Shown here in pieces: positions 10,839 to 22,955 of a DNA stretch of 64,000 nucleotides. The stretch covers positions 44,366,044 to 44,430,043 of the forward strand of contig NC_072897.1 in the NCBI RefSeq assembly GCF_027943255.1, written 5' to 3'. How positions within the stretch are numbered: position 1 is the first letter of the stretch; each line of letters opens with the position of its first letter. The notes under the pieces are model-generated. The model had not been told where the DNA came from. It made no database searches and saw nothing but the letters and a program-made list of their open reading frames with translations. Both the position numbers and the translations under genes were made by a program. Source of the DNA: Anastrepha obliqua (lineage: Eukaryota > Arthropoda > Insecta > Diptera > Tephritidae).

Positions 10839-12666
10839 ATCAAGCCATTATAAAATGGATATACTCCATGCTCTCTGAGAGGCTGTTAACCGCTGGTGGG
10901 AGCGATGACGAGCAAATCACAGTCAGGGCCAAGCAAGGATGTCCCCAAGGGGGTGTTCTTTCTCCGCTGCTGTGGTGCTTCGTCGTAGACTCCCTATTAG
11001 TGGAGATGCAGGAACTCGGCTTTCACGTCCAAGCATATGCGGACGACGTCTGTGCGCTAACATCGGATAAATCCTTAAGGAGGCTTTGCACGAAAGTGCA
11101 GAGGATTCTTGACAAAATCGATGATTGGTGCATGAGACAAGGTCTTTCCGTTAATCCGAACAAAACAACTATAGTCTTGTTTACGAGAAAACGGAAATTG
11201 GATGGACTCAGTCTTCCAACACTGAAAGGTGTGACACTTGGTCTTTCCAACGAAGTTAAATATCTAGGAGTAATCTTGGATAAGAAGCTGACTTGGGAGA
11301 CACACGTTTCACTGAAGGTGAATCGTGCATTGAAGATTTTTCAGCAATGCGGTAGAGCCTTTGGCAAAACTTGGGGTCTGAAACCTGCTGTGGTCCTATG
11401 GATATACACGGCACTTATCAGACTAATCATCACTTACGCTTCTGTGGTCTGGTGGCGACGGAGCATGGTTAAGTCCACAATCCGGGAACTATACAGGCTG
11501 CAAAGAAGTGTATGTTTATGCATCACGGGTGCCATGAGTACAACCTCTGGAGATGCCCTAAATGCTATGCTTGATTTGCTCCCCCTGGATCTTAAGATAC
11601 AACAGGAAGCAATAAAAGCAATGTGTAGACTTCATAAATTTGGTTTCTGGCACGAAGATGGAACTTCGGGACACAGAGAAATCTTTAAGTTGCTGTCGGA
11701 GCAGTATCCACTGTTTTTGGCACCTAAAGATGACCTGATACCTACAGTTTCATTCGGAAAGAAATTTGATGTCAGATTTCCATTGCGTGAGCAATGGAGC
11801 AATCCAGGAGGCATGCAGGGAGGTTTAACGGATATTTTCTTTACCGATGGGTCTAAGACTGAAATAGGGTCTGGAGCCGGATGGTACTTAAACGATAGTA
11901 ACAAGTATCACTACGCTATGGGGGGAATGGCAACTGTTTTCCAAACAGAAGTTTTTGCCATCCTAAAAGTAGCCGAATGGATAATCGAGAGGAGATGGAG
12001 CGGGAAACAGATTGGAGTCTTCAGTGACAGCCAGGCTGCATTGAAGGCCCTGGAGAACGCGAAGCAAACCTCAAAGATTGTTCAAGAATGTAAGAAGAAG
12101 CTTAATTCTGTCGCAAGACAAAACAGGCTTGTACTTATATGGGTTCCGGGACACTCCGGTGTTCAAGGAAATGAAATTGCCGACGAATTGGCCAACCGTG
12201 GATCAGCGGTGCCCCCACAGGGGCCAGAGCCAATAATCGGAATCAGTCCCGCAGGAATCAAGAACTGGATAACGATTATGTAGGCAATCTACATAAAGAG
12301 CGATAGACCGGACCAGAACGCTGCAGAACTGCAAAGTGTTTTGTGACAAGTCCGAACAGAAAACTGTCAAACTTTCTACTAAAACTTAGAAGGAAAGACA
12401 TTCGGTTGATGGTCGGCATCATTACAGGACACAACCCATGGGGTCAACATATGACCACCATTGGAATTATCGAGGACCCGGTATGCCTGTCATGCTTGGA
12501 GGAGGCGGATAGCACTGAGCACTTTCTCTGTGAGTGTCCTGCCTTTGCTAGAGCGCGACTACGAGTATTGGGTTCCGATGTCATGAGAATGGGTAATATT
12601 CGTTCTCTAAAACTGGAGGATATTTACAGATTTGCCAAAGAATCTGGAAAATTCTCACAGGACTAA
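10826..12666 (+). pseudogene. LINE reverse transcriptase, RNase H and C-terminal CCHC segment
   Basis: RT text starts with VNQAIIKWIYSMLSER and goes on through GCPQGGVLSPLLW (motif B, about 10945-10983) and YADD (motif C, about 11036-11047). The fingers and motif A expected before this are missing, so about 1 kb was deleted near 10800-10830. RNase H follows: FFTDGSK (about 11840-11860), the Glu in FQTEVFAIL, SDSQAALKAL and WVPGHSGVQGNEIADELA (about 12139-12195). The frame ends at 12283. After a break, 12343-12666 holds the terminal Cys motif (CLSCLEEADSTEHFLCECPAF) usual in I/R1/LOA proteins. The RNase H looks intact; the RT cannot work. Confidence 0.85.
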
Positions 12667-12899
12667 CTATCTCTATCTCTATTCTTTCCTATCTCTTTCT
12701 ATGATACTTTTCTCCCTCCCTCCTTGACTATCTACCCCCTTTCCAGAGCTTTAAATACAATGGGCTTTTTAGCCTGAGTGTTTTAGGAGCCACCAAATCT
12801 CCTGGTGCTCCTTGGCTCGACCTTTTCAAATTTCAATTTCATCTAAGTTCATCTCTAATACCCAGAAAAAAATTTCAGCTCTCTATCTTTACGGGAAGT

Positions 12900-12938
12900 A
12901 TTTTTGGCCACCAGCCCCATATAAGCGCAACCAGTGTG
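12900..12938 (-). repeat. Transib right end: heptamer-22-bp spacer-GGCCAAAAAT
   Basis: Read inward on the - strand: CACACTG (1-7), 22-bp spacer (8-29), GGCCAAAAAT (30-39). It is the same box as at the left end, moved by exactly 10 bp. Copy 2 has the same arrangement ending at 23109. Confidence 0.85.
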
Positions 12939-12940
12939 CA

Positions 12941-14594
12941 ATGTCGACTATTTCAAGACTCTCTCCAAGTAGGGAGATAATGGACTTAAAGTCTTTAAAG
13001 TGCCAGAGAACTGTGGCAAAAAAGAGCAAAGTTCACATAAAAACGGGTATGCTTAAAAAGACCATGTCGCTAGATCCAATCGAATTGGAGTGCCGACTTG
13101 ACATATTGAACTCCCACAGCGATAAACTCATGAAATGTCAGTCGAAAATTGAAGAAATCGACGAAAAAGACATTGCCCGTGGAGAGTTACAGAATTTAAT
13201 TGTAGAAACAAAGTCCATTATAAAGTCGATTCTGGCGAGAAATAAATCGCCAATTGCCGAAACATCTTTTATTGCACCTCACAGCTCGCGACTACCAAAC
13301 ATGTCGTTACCTACATTCATAGGAGAATATTCCGAATTTAAAAACTTTATGAGTCTGTTTGAGAGCTTCGTGCACAATGATTCCACAATCCAAATGTCGA
13401 TAGAAAATTATCCAAAGGCGTTGGCAAGCTTCAGAAAGGTTTATGACAATAAGTACCTGATATTTTTTAACACAGTGTCGAAACTTTTTGAATTGTCAAA
13501 AATCCAAAGGCCTTCTGCGTCATCTTTGCGATCAATGATTGATACAGTGTCTGCAGTATATGACTCCCTTTTATCGCTGGGTGACGATAAGCTTATTTCA
13601 AATGCGATGTTGATTCCCATAGTCATGTCGAAGGCTGATCCCACTACTCGGTCAAAGTGTGAGGAGAAACTTGACTATGATAAGCTGCCGCTTTTGGCTG
13701 AGTGTGAAGCTATGCTAAATAAGAGATACAAGCATCTATCAGCTGAAGAAGCTTCCTCGTGCCAACCAAGGACAAACAATGAAGATACGCGGCAGAAAAC
13801 AAAAAATCAACAACTACGACACTCAAAGACAACATTTATCGCGACAAATTCCAAACTGCCGACTTGCCTTCACTATGGTTCACAGGACCATTTTTAATAA
13901 CTTGCCCAAAATTCCAAGCGCTTACTGCACTTAAAAGATTTGAATTTGCATAAATTGCAAATTTCCTATTTTCCTGTGCATAAATTGCTTGCGCAAGGGA
14001 CATACGGTCTCAATGTGCAAAGCAAATCACTGTGGTGTATGCAACCGTTCGCATCCCACCATGTTGCATCAATATCCGATCTCCTTTGAGACCGAGCCGC
14101 AACCTTCGACGTCACAGGCCATGCATATTAGCAGCTTGCCTGACCGAGTCATGTTAGCTACAGCCGCAGTTAATGTTAAGGCCAGCTCCGGTGTTTACGT
14201 GCAAGCGCGAGCTCTACTTGACTCCGGTTCTCATTGCTTGACTCCGGCTTATGCAGAAATTGCAAATCCGGAAAGAAAAATTCGCTCTAAATATAGGTGA
14301 AATTGGCAATTCAACTAAAAAGGTTCAAGGCAAACTAAAAACATACATAAAATCGGGGATCAACAATGTTGAGTTTTCGGCGGACTTTTGGGTAACGCGT
14401 TCGATATCAGTCAATCACCCAGATCGGACTGTAAACACAAATGGCTGGAAAATCCCACAAAGTATTTAACTAGCAGACTCAAGTTTCTACAAATGTCAGA
14501 AAATAAACATACTTTTACGAGCTGAAATATTCTTTGATCTGTTATCGGTGAGTCAGATCAGAACCAGCCCAAGCAGCCAACGCTGCAAAAAACA
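12941..14594 (+). pseudogene. Bel-Pao unit B gag (DUF1759-like), zinc knuckle and protease region (broken)
   Basis: This continues gag after the Transib. The frame 12941-13897 begins at the internal ATG inside the duplicated CAATG. Residues from about 100 contain the DUF1759 capsid-like block LPTFIGEYSEFKNFM and YDNKYLIFFNTVSKL. The middle of this block looks shorter than in the family, and this is so in all units. The frame stops in the first zinc knuckle (LPTCLHYGSQDHF; Cys3 region changed from the CLHCGSKNHF of D and E). A frame change leads to 13989-14300 (KGHTVSMC, GVCNRSHP, then LLDSGSHC, the aspartic-protease DSG of DUF1758), and another to 14251-14469, which stops at QSI. No complete gag or protease can be made. 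Confidence 0.85.
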
Positions 14595-16693
14595 GTGCTA
14601 GGCTGGATAATTTCAGACAAGTATGCCACAAATAATAGCTCCAGTGCCCAAGTAAGTAGCACATTATGTCAATTTGAAGAAAGTTTTGCTAGCGTTGATG
14701 CTACAATCCGAAAATTCTGGGAATTGGAAGAAATACCTGCACAAGTAAATTCCACACTGATTCCAGAGCAGGCCAAATGTGAGGATTTTTTTCGAGAACC
14801 ACACTGGAACCACACAATGCGGAAGGTTTCAAGTCAGACTGCCTTTCAAAACCGACCGTAAATTACTCGCTCAATCGTATGAAACCGCAGCTCGGCGGTT
14901 TCAGGCCCTGGAGAGAAGGACGCTGAAAGATCCAGTATTTCGTGAATTGTACCTGGACTTCATGCAAGAGTATCTCGAATTGGACCACATGAGTCCAACA
15001 AATAATCGACTCCCGAGTGAGCCGCACTATTTCATTCCGCACCAGTGTGTGTTAAGACCGCAGAGCACAACTACCAAGTTGCGCGTAGTTTTTGATGCTT
15101 CGAGTCGGACATCAACACAAGTTGCGTTGAATGAAACCTTGATGGTCGGATCGATCGTTCAAGAGGAGCTTTTTTCGACCCTCCTCCGCTTCCGATTGCA
15201 CAGAAATGCCATGACTGCTGACATCACGAAGATGTATCGTCAAATATTGGTGCACGAAGACGACAGGAACTTCCAGCTCATAGTGTGGAGAAGGGATCCA
15301 TCGGAGCATTTGCAAATTTTTCGACTAAACACCTTAACATACTGCACTGCGCCTGCACCATTTCTCGCCACACGATGTCTGCAAATGCTAAGCGACAAAA
15401 ATAAAGCCAAACATCCACTCGGTTCCAAAGTCATTCGGAATGACTTTTACGTCGACGACCTATTAACAGGATCCGACAGTATAGAAAGCCTCACCCAGAT
15501 ACAACAGGAAGTAAATACAATTTTAGAATCGGCAGGCCTGGAATTAGCAAAGTGGTTTTCCAATCATACAAGCTCATCGGATAGTGAGAGTCTCCAAAAA
15601 TTACTGCAGCACAGCGATACTGACTCCACCAAAACGCTGGGAATCAACTGGCAGCCGAAAGATAACATTTTTCCTTCATTTTGGAATTCTATTCTGTAGT
15701 ATTTTATCAGTTCCCGCTCGCCTCTTTGACCTTCTTGGTTTATTAGCCCCGCTAGTTACCAAAGCTAAAATCTTAATACAAGCGCCTTGGATTCAAAAGC
15801 TAGACTGGGATGAGTCGATTCCATTGCGGCTTGACGCTAGCTGGCTGAACTCTAAAGCCAATTTGTTACAGCTTCAATCAATTAGCATTCCTCGGTATGT
15901 AAATACAGAGTCGAGTGCCAGCTGTCAAATTCATGGCTTTTCCGACGCTTCAATAAGAGCGTATGGCTGCTGCGTATATATACGTTGCCAATCCACTAGT
16001 GGTACGCAATGCACGCTGCTTACTTCAAAGTCTAGAGTAGCTTCGCTGTTTAGAGCTCTCGGCAGCCCATCTTCTTGCCAAATTATGGTCAAGAATTTCA
16101 CCAATGTAGAGTCGACCAATAGAAAAAACTATTTTCTGAACAGACTCCGAAATAGTTCTGCATTGGATTAAAACGCATCCATCGTCGTTGCAAACTTTCT
16201 ACGCAAATAGAGTGTCCGAGATCCAAGAGTGGACCAGAATGTGTCGTGGCGTCATGTACCCACAAAACAAAATCTAGCGGATCAAGTGTCTCGGGGTTGT
16301 AACGTGGTCGAGTTGGGTAATTCAATATGGTTTAGTGGTCCACAGTTCCTCCTAGAAGGCCCTGCTACATGGCCAAAAAATGTCAACTTCAGACTCTCTC
16401 CAGAACAAGAAGCACTCGAGAAGAAGAACGCAATTACGTTAACTGCAATCAATGCCAAAACAAATCCACTCCTCGAAATAATTGAAAGGTTCTCATCCCA
16501 CAAAAAAGTGCTTCGGATTTTCGCTTATATACTCAGATGGCTTCGAAAAATACGAGAGCCAAAAGCAGAATCTGAAATAATACCCACGGGAAAGGAATTA
16601 CAATTAAGTTTCCTTAAAATTGACGAAATAATTCAACATTTTGAATTTAGCGATGAAATTAATAAATTATCGAAAAATAACGTACTACCCTAA
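14595..16693 (+). pseudogene. Bel-Pao unit B pol: RT and RNase H (broken)
   Basis: RT starts at 14595-14861 and runs on in 14779-15699 after a frame change. The palm motif ADITKMYRQ (about 15217-15243) and YVDD (about 15448-15459, DFYVDDLLTG) are both present, so unlike unit A the catalytic pair is kept. The end of this frame differs from A, D and E by a short deletion (FPSFWNSIL), shared with unit C. The A17/RNase H segment is in 15584-16171 and 16229-16693 with frame changes near 15699 and 16171-16229. A triplet-repeat stretch of AAG is shorter by two copies than in D and E (about 16420). Confidence 0.86.
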
Positions 16694-16696
16694 AGT

Positions 16697-17947
16697 TTGC
16701 AGAAATTAGCTCCATTTCTGCATGAACACTCGGAATCATCATTACCGTTTAAACTGAATCGAGTAGGTGGCCGTTTATTAAACTCGCCAATCCCCTATGA
16801 TGCTAAGTTTCCTTTACGCAAAAATTCGCACTTAGTGAAGGCATACATCCGGTTCCTACATTTTTGTAATCACCATGCCGGTCCAAAGGCATTCGTAGCG
16901 CTTCTGCGAGAAAAAATATGGCTGGTAAATGCTCGAGAAGCCTGTAGTCGAACTGTAAGAGAATGCATTCACTGTTTTCGTTATAAGCCAAAATTACAAG
17001 GTCAGATCATGGACAATCTACCTGCTGATCTATTACGCGCCCAACGGCCCTTCATAATATGTGGGGTAGATTACTGCGGGCCCGTTGACATAACCTTAAA
17101 AATTCGCAGTCGCCCTCCCGTGAAATGTATATTGCCATTTTCGTGTGTTTCGCTTCAAAGGCAGTTCATCTAGAAATTGTAACTGATTTAACTGCTGATA
17201 AATTTATTTTCGCTCTCAAAAGGTTCATTGGGAGCCGAGGGATGCCAGTCAAAATGTACTGCGACAACGCGACGAACTTTGTGGGAGCAGAGAGGAAGTT
17301 GAGGGAGTTCCGGGAGGCCTTTCTGGCCTAGAAAGAGGAGATTCTCCAATACGCCACCGACGAAGGATTCATCTTCGCCTTCATACCTCCGAAGGCACCC
17401 CACTTCGGCGGCCTGTGGGAAGCAGCACTGAAGTTGGCCAAACATCTGCTGGTGCGCGCCGTAGGCAACGCGCTGTTAAACGCCGAAGAAACCGCAACGC
17501 TACTCGTCGAAATAGAAGCAGTACTGAACTCCCGACCGCTCGATCCACTCAGCAACAACCCCAACGACGGCGCATCTGCTAATCGGTTGCCCCTTGCGAG
17601 CTTTGCCAGCGGAGAAGGTACCCGATAACCCCAACCGCTGCTTAGAGAGATGGCAGCTTGTTTTCTCTCTCAAGCGACAATTTTGGCGCGCGTGGTCGAA
17701 GAGCTACCTTCTGGAGCATCAGCAGCGCAACAAATGGATGCACCTGCACCCCAACATCCAGCCAGTCCAACTCGTCGTCGTCCACGAAGGCAACGTGCCA
17801 CCGCAGCAGTGGGTGCTGGGTCGAGTAACCGCAACCATTCCCGGAGCGGACGGCAAAATTCGCGTCGCAGACATTGCTACTAGGTCGGGCGAAGTACGAC
17901 GCCCTATCCACAAACTCGCCGTGCTGCCGGTGGAAAACAAAAATTGA
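16697..17947 (+). pseudogene. Bel-Pao unit B integrase and DUF5641-like end (broken)
   Basis: The zinc-binding segment and first catalytic Asp (CGVDYCG) are in 16697-17173. A private one-base deletion near 17125 (GTGAAATG against GTGAAAATG elsewhere) shifts the frame to 17125-17331, which holds YCDNATNF and ends at the shared TAG 17329-17331. The DDE Glu lies beyond the stop (GGLWEA, about 17410). The last part, 17594-17947, is unusually well kept: its frame runs 117 codons into the DUF5641-like end with PPQQWVLG and PIHKLAVLP. Confidence 0.85.
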
Positions 17948-17976
17948 AGGCTGTTGAATTCCTTCAAGGTGGTCGG

Positions 17977-18524
17977 TGTCAAGCCAGATTCTGGCAGATT
18001 ACTTTAATATAATAAAATAATATAAAATTGAATTTTATAAATGAAAATTAATAATTGATAATTATGTAAATGAATAAAATAAAATATATAAATATGGAAA
18101 TGTAAATAAATAAAATAAAATATGTAAATGTAAATTATATTTAAGCTTAATATTAAGTTATTTTCTATTTTTACATTACTGTTTCTCGCTCTCGCTTCCT
18201 TCTTTACCGGTTTCTATTTACTTTCGATCATTGACTCTATTTCTACAGCTTTACTTTCCGTTCTTCCTATTTCTATTTACTTAACTTCATACTCTCCCTA
18301 ACTCTCCACGTACTGTTCTTCCATTTCCGCTATTTCTTTTATCTTAGTTTTAGGCATAATGTAAGGACAGAACATAGAAAATGAACTCACTTTTGAATTG
18401 TTAAACGGACGAGTGCGGTTTAATTTTTAATCTCGCTTCCACAGGCAATATTCGGTTTTATTCGCGCTTCTCCCTAAGTAAAGTTTTATAAAATTTATCT
18501 TCAGACATCACTGAAGATTTTTTA
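17977..18524 (+). repeat. Bel-Pao LTR between units B and C
   Basis: 548 bp, TGTCAAGCC to TA; the terminal CA of the A/B LTR is changed to TA here and in the C/D LTR. It lacks an 11-bp AT-rich segment seen near 4210-4225 of the first LTR, again like the C/D LTR, which groups these two as close relatives. Confidence 0.78.
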
Positions 18525-18542
18525 TGGCGCCCGAGCAGGGTC
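18525..18542 (+). promoter_or_regulatory. Primer-binding site of unit C
   Basis: Same 18 bases as at 4703, directly after the LTR edge. Confidence 0.75.
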
Positions 18543-19445
18543 ATTAGTGCGAAAGTAAAAAAATAATTACAACAAAACATAAAAATAAATACTAAATCGC
18601 GAAATAAGCAATTAATTATGAACCTAAATATTTAAATTAATACGGAAATTATTTCCAGAAAACATTCAACATATAAAAAAACAAAGTGATAGTGACAAAA
18701 GACCACAAGTTGGCAAATTGTGTAAGGTGCACGCAAAATATTTAATAATTAATTTAAATAAACAACCATAAGTGCTAATATAGTGCAAAAAGAATATTGC
18801 CTGCGCGGTCCGTTGACAAACAGAAACAAAAGTCGTCTCGCAAAGCCAAAAAAAAAAAACAAAAAACAGACAACTAAACTAATATACATATGTATACTTG
18901 CAAATATAATATAAAACTAGTGCAGTGACTTGGAAAGTGCAGTAACTGAAAAAGTACAGTAATAGTGAGCCCCTAAAAAACAAAACAAAAAAGAAAAAAT
19001 AATATATCTATCAAAAAATAAAAAAAAATATTTGAAAAATAATTAAAATATTTATATACACAAAAAACAAATAAAAATTAAAACATATTAAAACATAGAA
19101 CACCGTTACGAAGGGGAGTGAATCTGTGGAGCTGTTCTTCAAACTCACCTACTTTGGACCGGTTCACCAACTATTCACCACCAATATCCATCGTTACATA
19201 GGACATCGAGAGAGGAATGACCTGCAACTGCGTGGCCTGCCAAAGGGAAGTTAAAGCTGGAAACAAACCAGTCCACAATAAACAAGTATTGAGTGCGAAA
19301 AATTGAAGCTAAAAATTGGCTTTGTGATTGACCGAGATTATTACAGTTGCTAATAATCGTCTCACAGTACAAGGGCTTCAATTATTGGCATCTCGTGTAT
19401 CCACTTCTTATATGCAAATAAACCATACATATATATGTACTTATA
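18543..19445 (+). other. Bel-Pao leader of unit C
   Basis: Copy of the unit B leader, differing by a few substitutions and small indels in A-rich runs, and by an extra stretch near 18915-18940 that units D and E also have. From about 19100 it runs in register with unit B (offset 13841) up to the end of the Transib gene. Confidence 0.7.
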
Positions 19446-19982
19446 AAGGATGGTTAAGTTTCATTGAATAAAATACAATTCAAAGACAATCCATCGGATG
19501 ATCCAAATTTTCGATGACGCTGAGTCATAATTGAGGTTCTATGCCGTTAATGTGCCGAATTAGCTCATCCTTTAACCCTTGAATTGTTGCTGGCTTATCG
19601 ACGTACACCTTTTCTTTCCCCAAAGAAAGAAGTCCAACGGTGTCAAATCACATGATCTTGGTGGCCAATAGACATCGCCGCGACGTGAGATTATTCGGCC
19701 ATCAAATTTTTCGTGCCAAAGAGCCATTGTTTCGTTAGCTGTGTGACAAGAGGCACCGTCCGCTTCAAACCACATATCGTCCACATCCATATCTTCCAAT
19801 TCGTGCCAATCTTTCTTGGATTATCATTCGCCCAAATGCGGCAATTCTGCTTATTGACGAATCCGCTGAGGTGAAAATGTGCCTCATCACTGAAGATGAT
19901 TTTCTTCACGAAGTGCGCGATATGCATTTTGATTGAGGAGTGGTTTACATTCAATATCTGCCCTTAAAATTTAACCATCCTT
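19446..19982 (-). mobile_element. Deleted mariner in leader of unit C
   Basis: Base-for-base counterpart of 5605-6141 at the shared offset of 13841. TA flanks lie at 19444-19445 and 19983-19984. It keeps the same three Asp-bearing fragments on the - strand and the same shortened left terminal repeat as unit B, which marks B and C as sister units. Confidence 0.88.
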
Positions 19983-19984
19983 TA

Positions 19985-20393
19985 TATATACATATCTATA
20001 TACATATACTATGAAGTGAAGAATACAGTGGGACCCGAGGTAGAGGAACGTGTTTGTCGCCAAATAATTTGCGAGTACTATTTTTCGGTTTATTTTCGGA
20101 ATTTTTTCAAAAACAAAAAAATCTAACTAAATTGCGGTTTCTTAATTCAACCGTAATATTTTCATTATATTAAAAAAAAATGTTTTTTTTCTCGACAATA
20201 CAAATTTTGTTTGAGCAAAGACTCAATTGTTCGCTGCTTATGTTCGTTGGTTTTGGTCAAGTTTCAGCTATTATATATTTCAGTATTTATCGCTTTCGTT
20301 TTTGTGCTGACAAACTTCCAGAACCGATTCTATTTTACAAAAGCCACAAGCTAAAGCAGCGAACTTCAATCTCAAAACATGCGTAAACCAATG
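19985..20393 (+). other. Second part of unit C leader up to Transib
   Basis: Equivalent to 6144-6552. CAATG at 20389-20393 is the left target duplication of Transib copy 2. Confidence 0.65.
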
Positions 20394-20660
20394 CACACTG
20401 GTTGCGTCCATAGGCCAAAAATCAAAAATATCATCACAAAATAATTGGACAAAACGAACACAAATTGACACTAAAATGTTCAGTCTTCAAAACGCCAAAC
20501 CGGTTTTTCCGCAAATCTAACGGAACTTTCTAAAAATAGCATTGAAAGAATGTGTAGATTTTTGCAGCCCGTCTGAGCTTTGTTTGTACTTTGTCATTGC
20601 AAATTCGTACTTCAAAGTGATCAAACGTTTGAGAAAGTGGTCCGATATTAATAATTTAAA

Positions 20661-22829
20661 ATGGATTTTGTAATTGAAGGTATTTACTTTAATAAATGTT
20701 TATTTAAAGATTAATTTGATCAATTCAAACATTTTTGTGTGATTTTGAACGTCTTAACCTTTTTTGTGCATTTTGTGTACGTCTTTTTTATGTTTACTAA
20801 AAGTTTTAGTTGTGTTGCCCCCGGATGCCCCCATTGAAATTGCCATCACTGTATTTGTCAATGTTTTAAGGTAATAATCGTGAAAAGTTTAGTTGCTAAA
20901 AGTTGCTAATTAGCTTATATTCTTAAATAAACTAAAGTGGTCTTATTTATTTTCATGGGACAAAACAACAAGACAACGGTGGATTATCAGTTGATCTTTG
21001 TGTTGTTGGTTTCGTTTTCGTTTTCGTCGTTTGTTTTGTACCTTTTCTTACATTAAATTTACTGTACTAATTTATGTTTGTTTTGCACATTTTATTTTGA
21101 TTGTATAGGAGCATCTTATAACTGTGTGTTTTCACGCATCCACATTTTTGATCTTTGGTGCAAAGAAAAAGGCACGAATGCCGAAAAAATGCAAGGCATA
21201 AATAATTTACTGGCACTAAACATAAAAAACAAAGGCTACGAAGTCAATACGATTGACCTTAAGAAATGTATTCAGTACATTTGCAAAAAGATAGTTGCCT
21301 TCTGGATTCAGTACAAAAGAATTAGAAGTTTAGTTGTACAATACCAATCTGAATGGCTAAAAACTAAAGAATTTATTGTCCTGAAGCCTACTGGTAGTGC
21401 TCAACAAATTGATCTGAGTTCTAGTCGTGGACGGCCCAAAATGGATTTTGTTGAGTCCTCAAAAAGGACGAAACGTCGCCGAATAGTCCTACTACAAAAG
21501 CATGATGAGTCTGCAGCTTCTGTTTTGAGAGATATCTAAATAATATTGTTGTAGACGAAACACATGCAGAAGTGGAACTACAAAGTCTTTTAGACAACAC
21601 GGCTTCAAGTATTTTAGAGCTTCAAAAGAATTTAATTGAAGAACGTTTGGATGAAACTGAAAAAACTTTAACATTAATTGGAAAATGGGGATTCGATGGC
21701 AGCACTGGCCACAGCGAATATAAGCAAAAGTTTTCCAATTGTATTAATGACGAGAAAAGTTTATTTGTCACATCGTACGTCCCACTTCAGCTTGTAACCG
21801 ACTCTAAAGTAATATGGAAAAGTCCCAGGCCATCGTCTACCCGATATTGTAGGCCACTCAGGCTTCAATTTAAAAAGGAGACCGCCGCACTTTCCGTCGA
21901 AGAAGAGCTCTACTTCAAGGAGAAAATAGCTAACTTGAAGACAACAGAGCATAAAATTTGCAATACAACATTTTCTATACGCCCTTCAATTAACCATGGT
22001 GGATGGTAAAGTTTGCAACGCGTTAAGCAACACGTCCTCGATGAAATACTTTATATGTGGAGCAAAGCCCACAGAAATGAATAATATTGAAGAATGTGTT
22101 GGAAGAGATGTGCAAGAAAAGTATTTTGAATTCGGGCTATCACCACTTCATTCATATATCCGGTTCTTCGAATATTTCTTGCACATTTCGTACAAGCTGG
22201 ATGTAAAGCTTTGGCAAGTACGATCGGGAGAACTCAAGTCTATTGTATTAAAGAAAAAACATCAAATTCAAGCGGAGTTTCGAGAGAAAATGGGGTTACT
22301 GGTCGATACGCCAAAGGATGGAGGTAGAGGAAACTCCAACGATGGCAATACTGCCAGGAAATTTTTCAGTAACCCAAGCTTAGCATCTCAGATTACAGGC
22401 ATTGATGAAGAAGTTATAGCCCGATGCGCTACGATACTGCAAGCCTTAGCACCAGGATACAAAATAAATATAAAAAAATTCGAAAAATTCGTACTTGATA
22501 CAGCGAATAAATTAATTGAAATGTATCAATGGTACTACCTCCCAGCAACAGTGCATAAAATTTTAATTCATGCACCAAAGGTTATAGAGCACGCTTTGGT
22601 TTCGATTGGAGAGCTCTCAGAGGAATCTGCAGAGTCAAACAATAAAGAAATAAAAAAGTGCCGGCTGCAGCATACTAGGAAGATGTCTCGTATACTGACA
22701 AATACAGATTTAATTAAAATGCTTCTTTTGAAATCAGACCCTTTTATAACAGGTCAAAGAAATCTGCCAAGGAATCAGAAATCCACTTTTTTATCATCTA
22801 CATATTATTTATTGGATGACGTATGTTAA
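20661..22829 (+). pseudogene. Transib transposase (RAG1-like), copy 2, frameshifted
   Basis: Same layout as copy 1: short first exon 20661-20679, intron, then frames 21109-21539, 21533-22009 and 21996-22829. Catalytic residues are at 21695-21697 (Asp, WGFDGS), 22002-22004 (Asp, MVDGK) and 22632-22634 (Glu, AESNNKE). The last frame is 277 codons from its first Met and ends at TAA 22827-22829. It keeps the C-terminal residues (NQKSTFLSSTYYLLDDVC) that copy 1 lost through a stop. It is the most complete transposase in the window, but the two shared one-base shifts still prevent a full protein unless the reference itself has errors there. Confidence 0.88.
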
Positions 22830-22955
22830 CCTTGTTTATTATTTATCTTTAATTTTCATCATTTTTATTATCTTATAATTAAATAATATTTGCTGTTATA
22901 TATGATTGAAAAAATGGAATCACGAATTTTTTAAATTATTTATTGCTGGAGCGGA

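Larger units (their letters stand above)
9187..12840 (+). mobile_element. I/LOA-like non-LTR retrotransposon (LINE), nested in Transib copy 1
   Basis: Insertion of 3654 bp with the 11-bp target duplication ATCTAAGTTCA at 9176-9186 and 12841-12851. Transib copy 2 has the site once, near 23020, which proves the insertion came after Transib was duplicated. The content is an ORF1 (DUF4780-like), an endonuclease, RT, RNase H and a C-terminal CCHC-like segment, the set of I/LOA-type LINEs. About 1 kb is missing between endonuclease and RT, several frames are broken, and ORF1 is open right to the element's 5' edge, so it is probably 5'-truncated too. The 3' end is not a poly(A) tail but a pyrimidine-rich UTR ending TTTCAATTTC. 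Clade call is moderate. Confidence 0.9.
6553..12938 (+). mobile_element. Transib DNA transposon, copy 1 (in unit B gag), carrying a nested LINE
   Basis: The element splits the start of unit B gag and is flanked by CAATG on both sides (6548-6552, 12939-12943). Units D and E show the unsplit site with a single CAATG, so the 5-bp target duplication is directly proven. The ends are inverted: CACACTGGTTGCG at the left and the same 13 bases inward from the right. Five-base duplications and ends that start CAC and resemble the RAG heptamer are hallmarks of Transib. Without the nested LINE (9187-12840 plus one 11-bp duplication) the element is 2721 bp. It carries one transposase gene, frameshifted twice. 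An equivalent copy without the LINE lies at 20394-23109. Confidence 0.93.
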
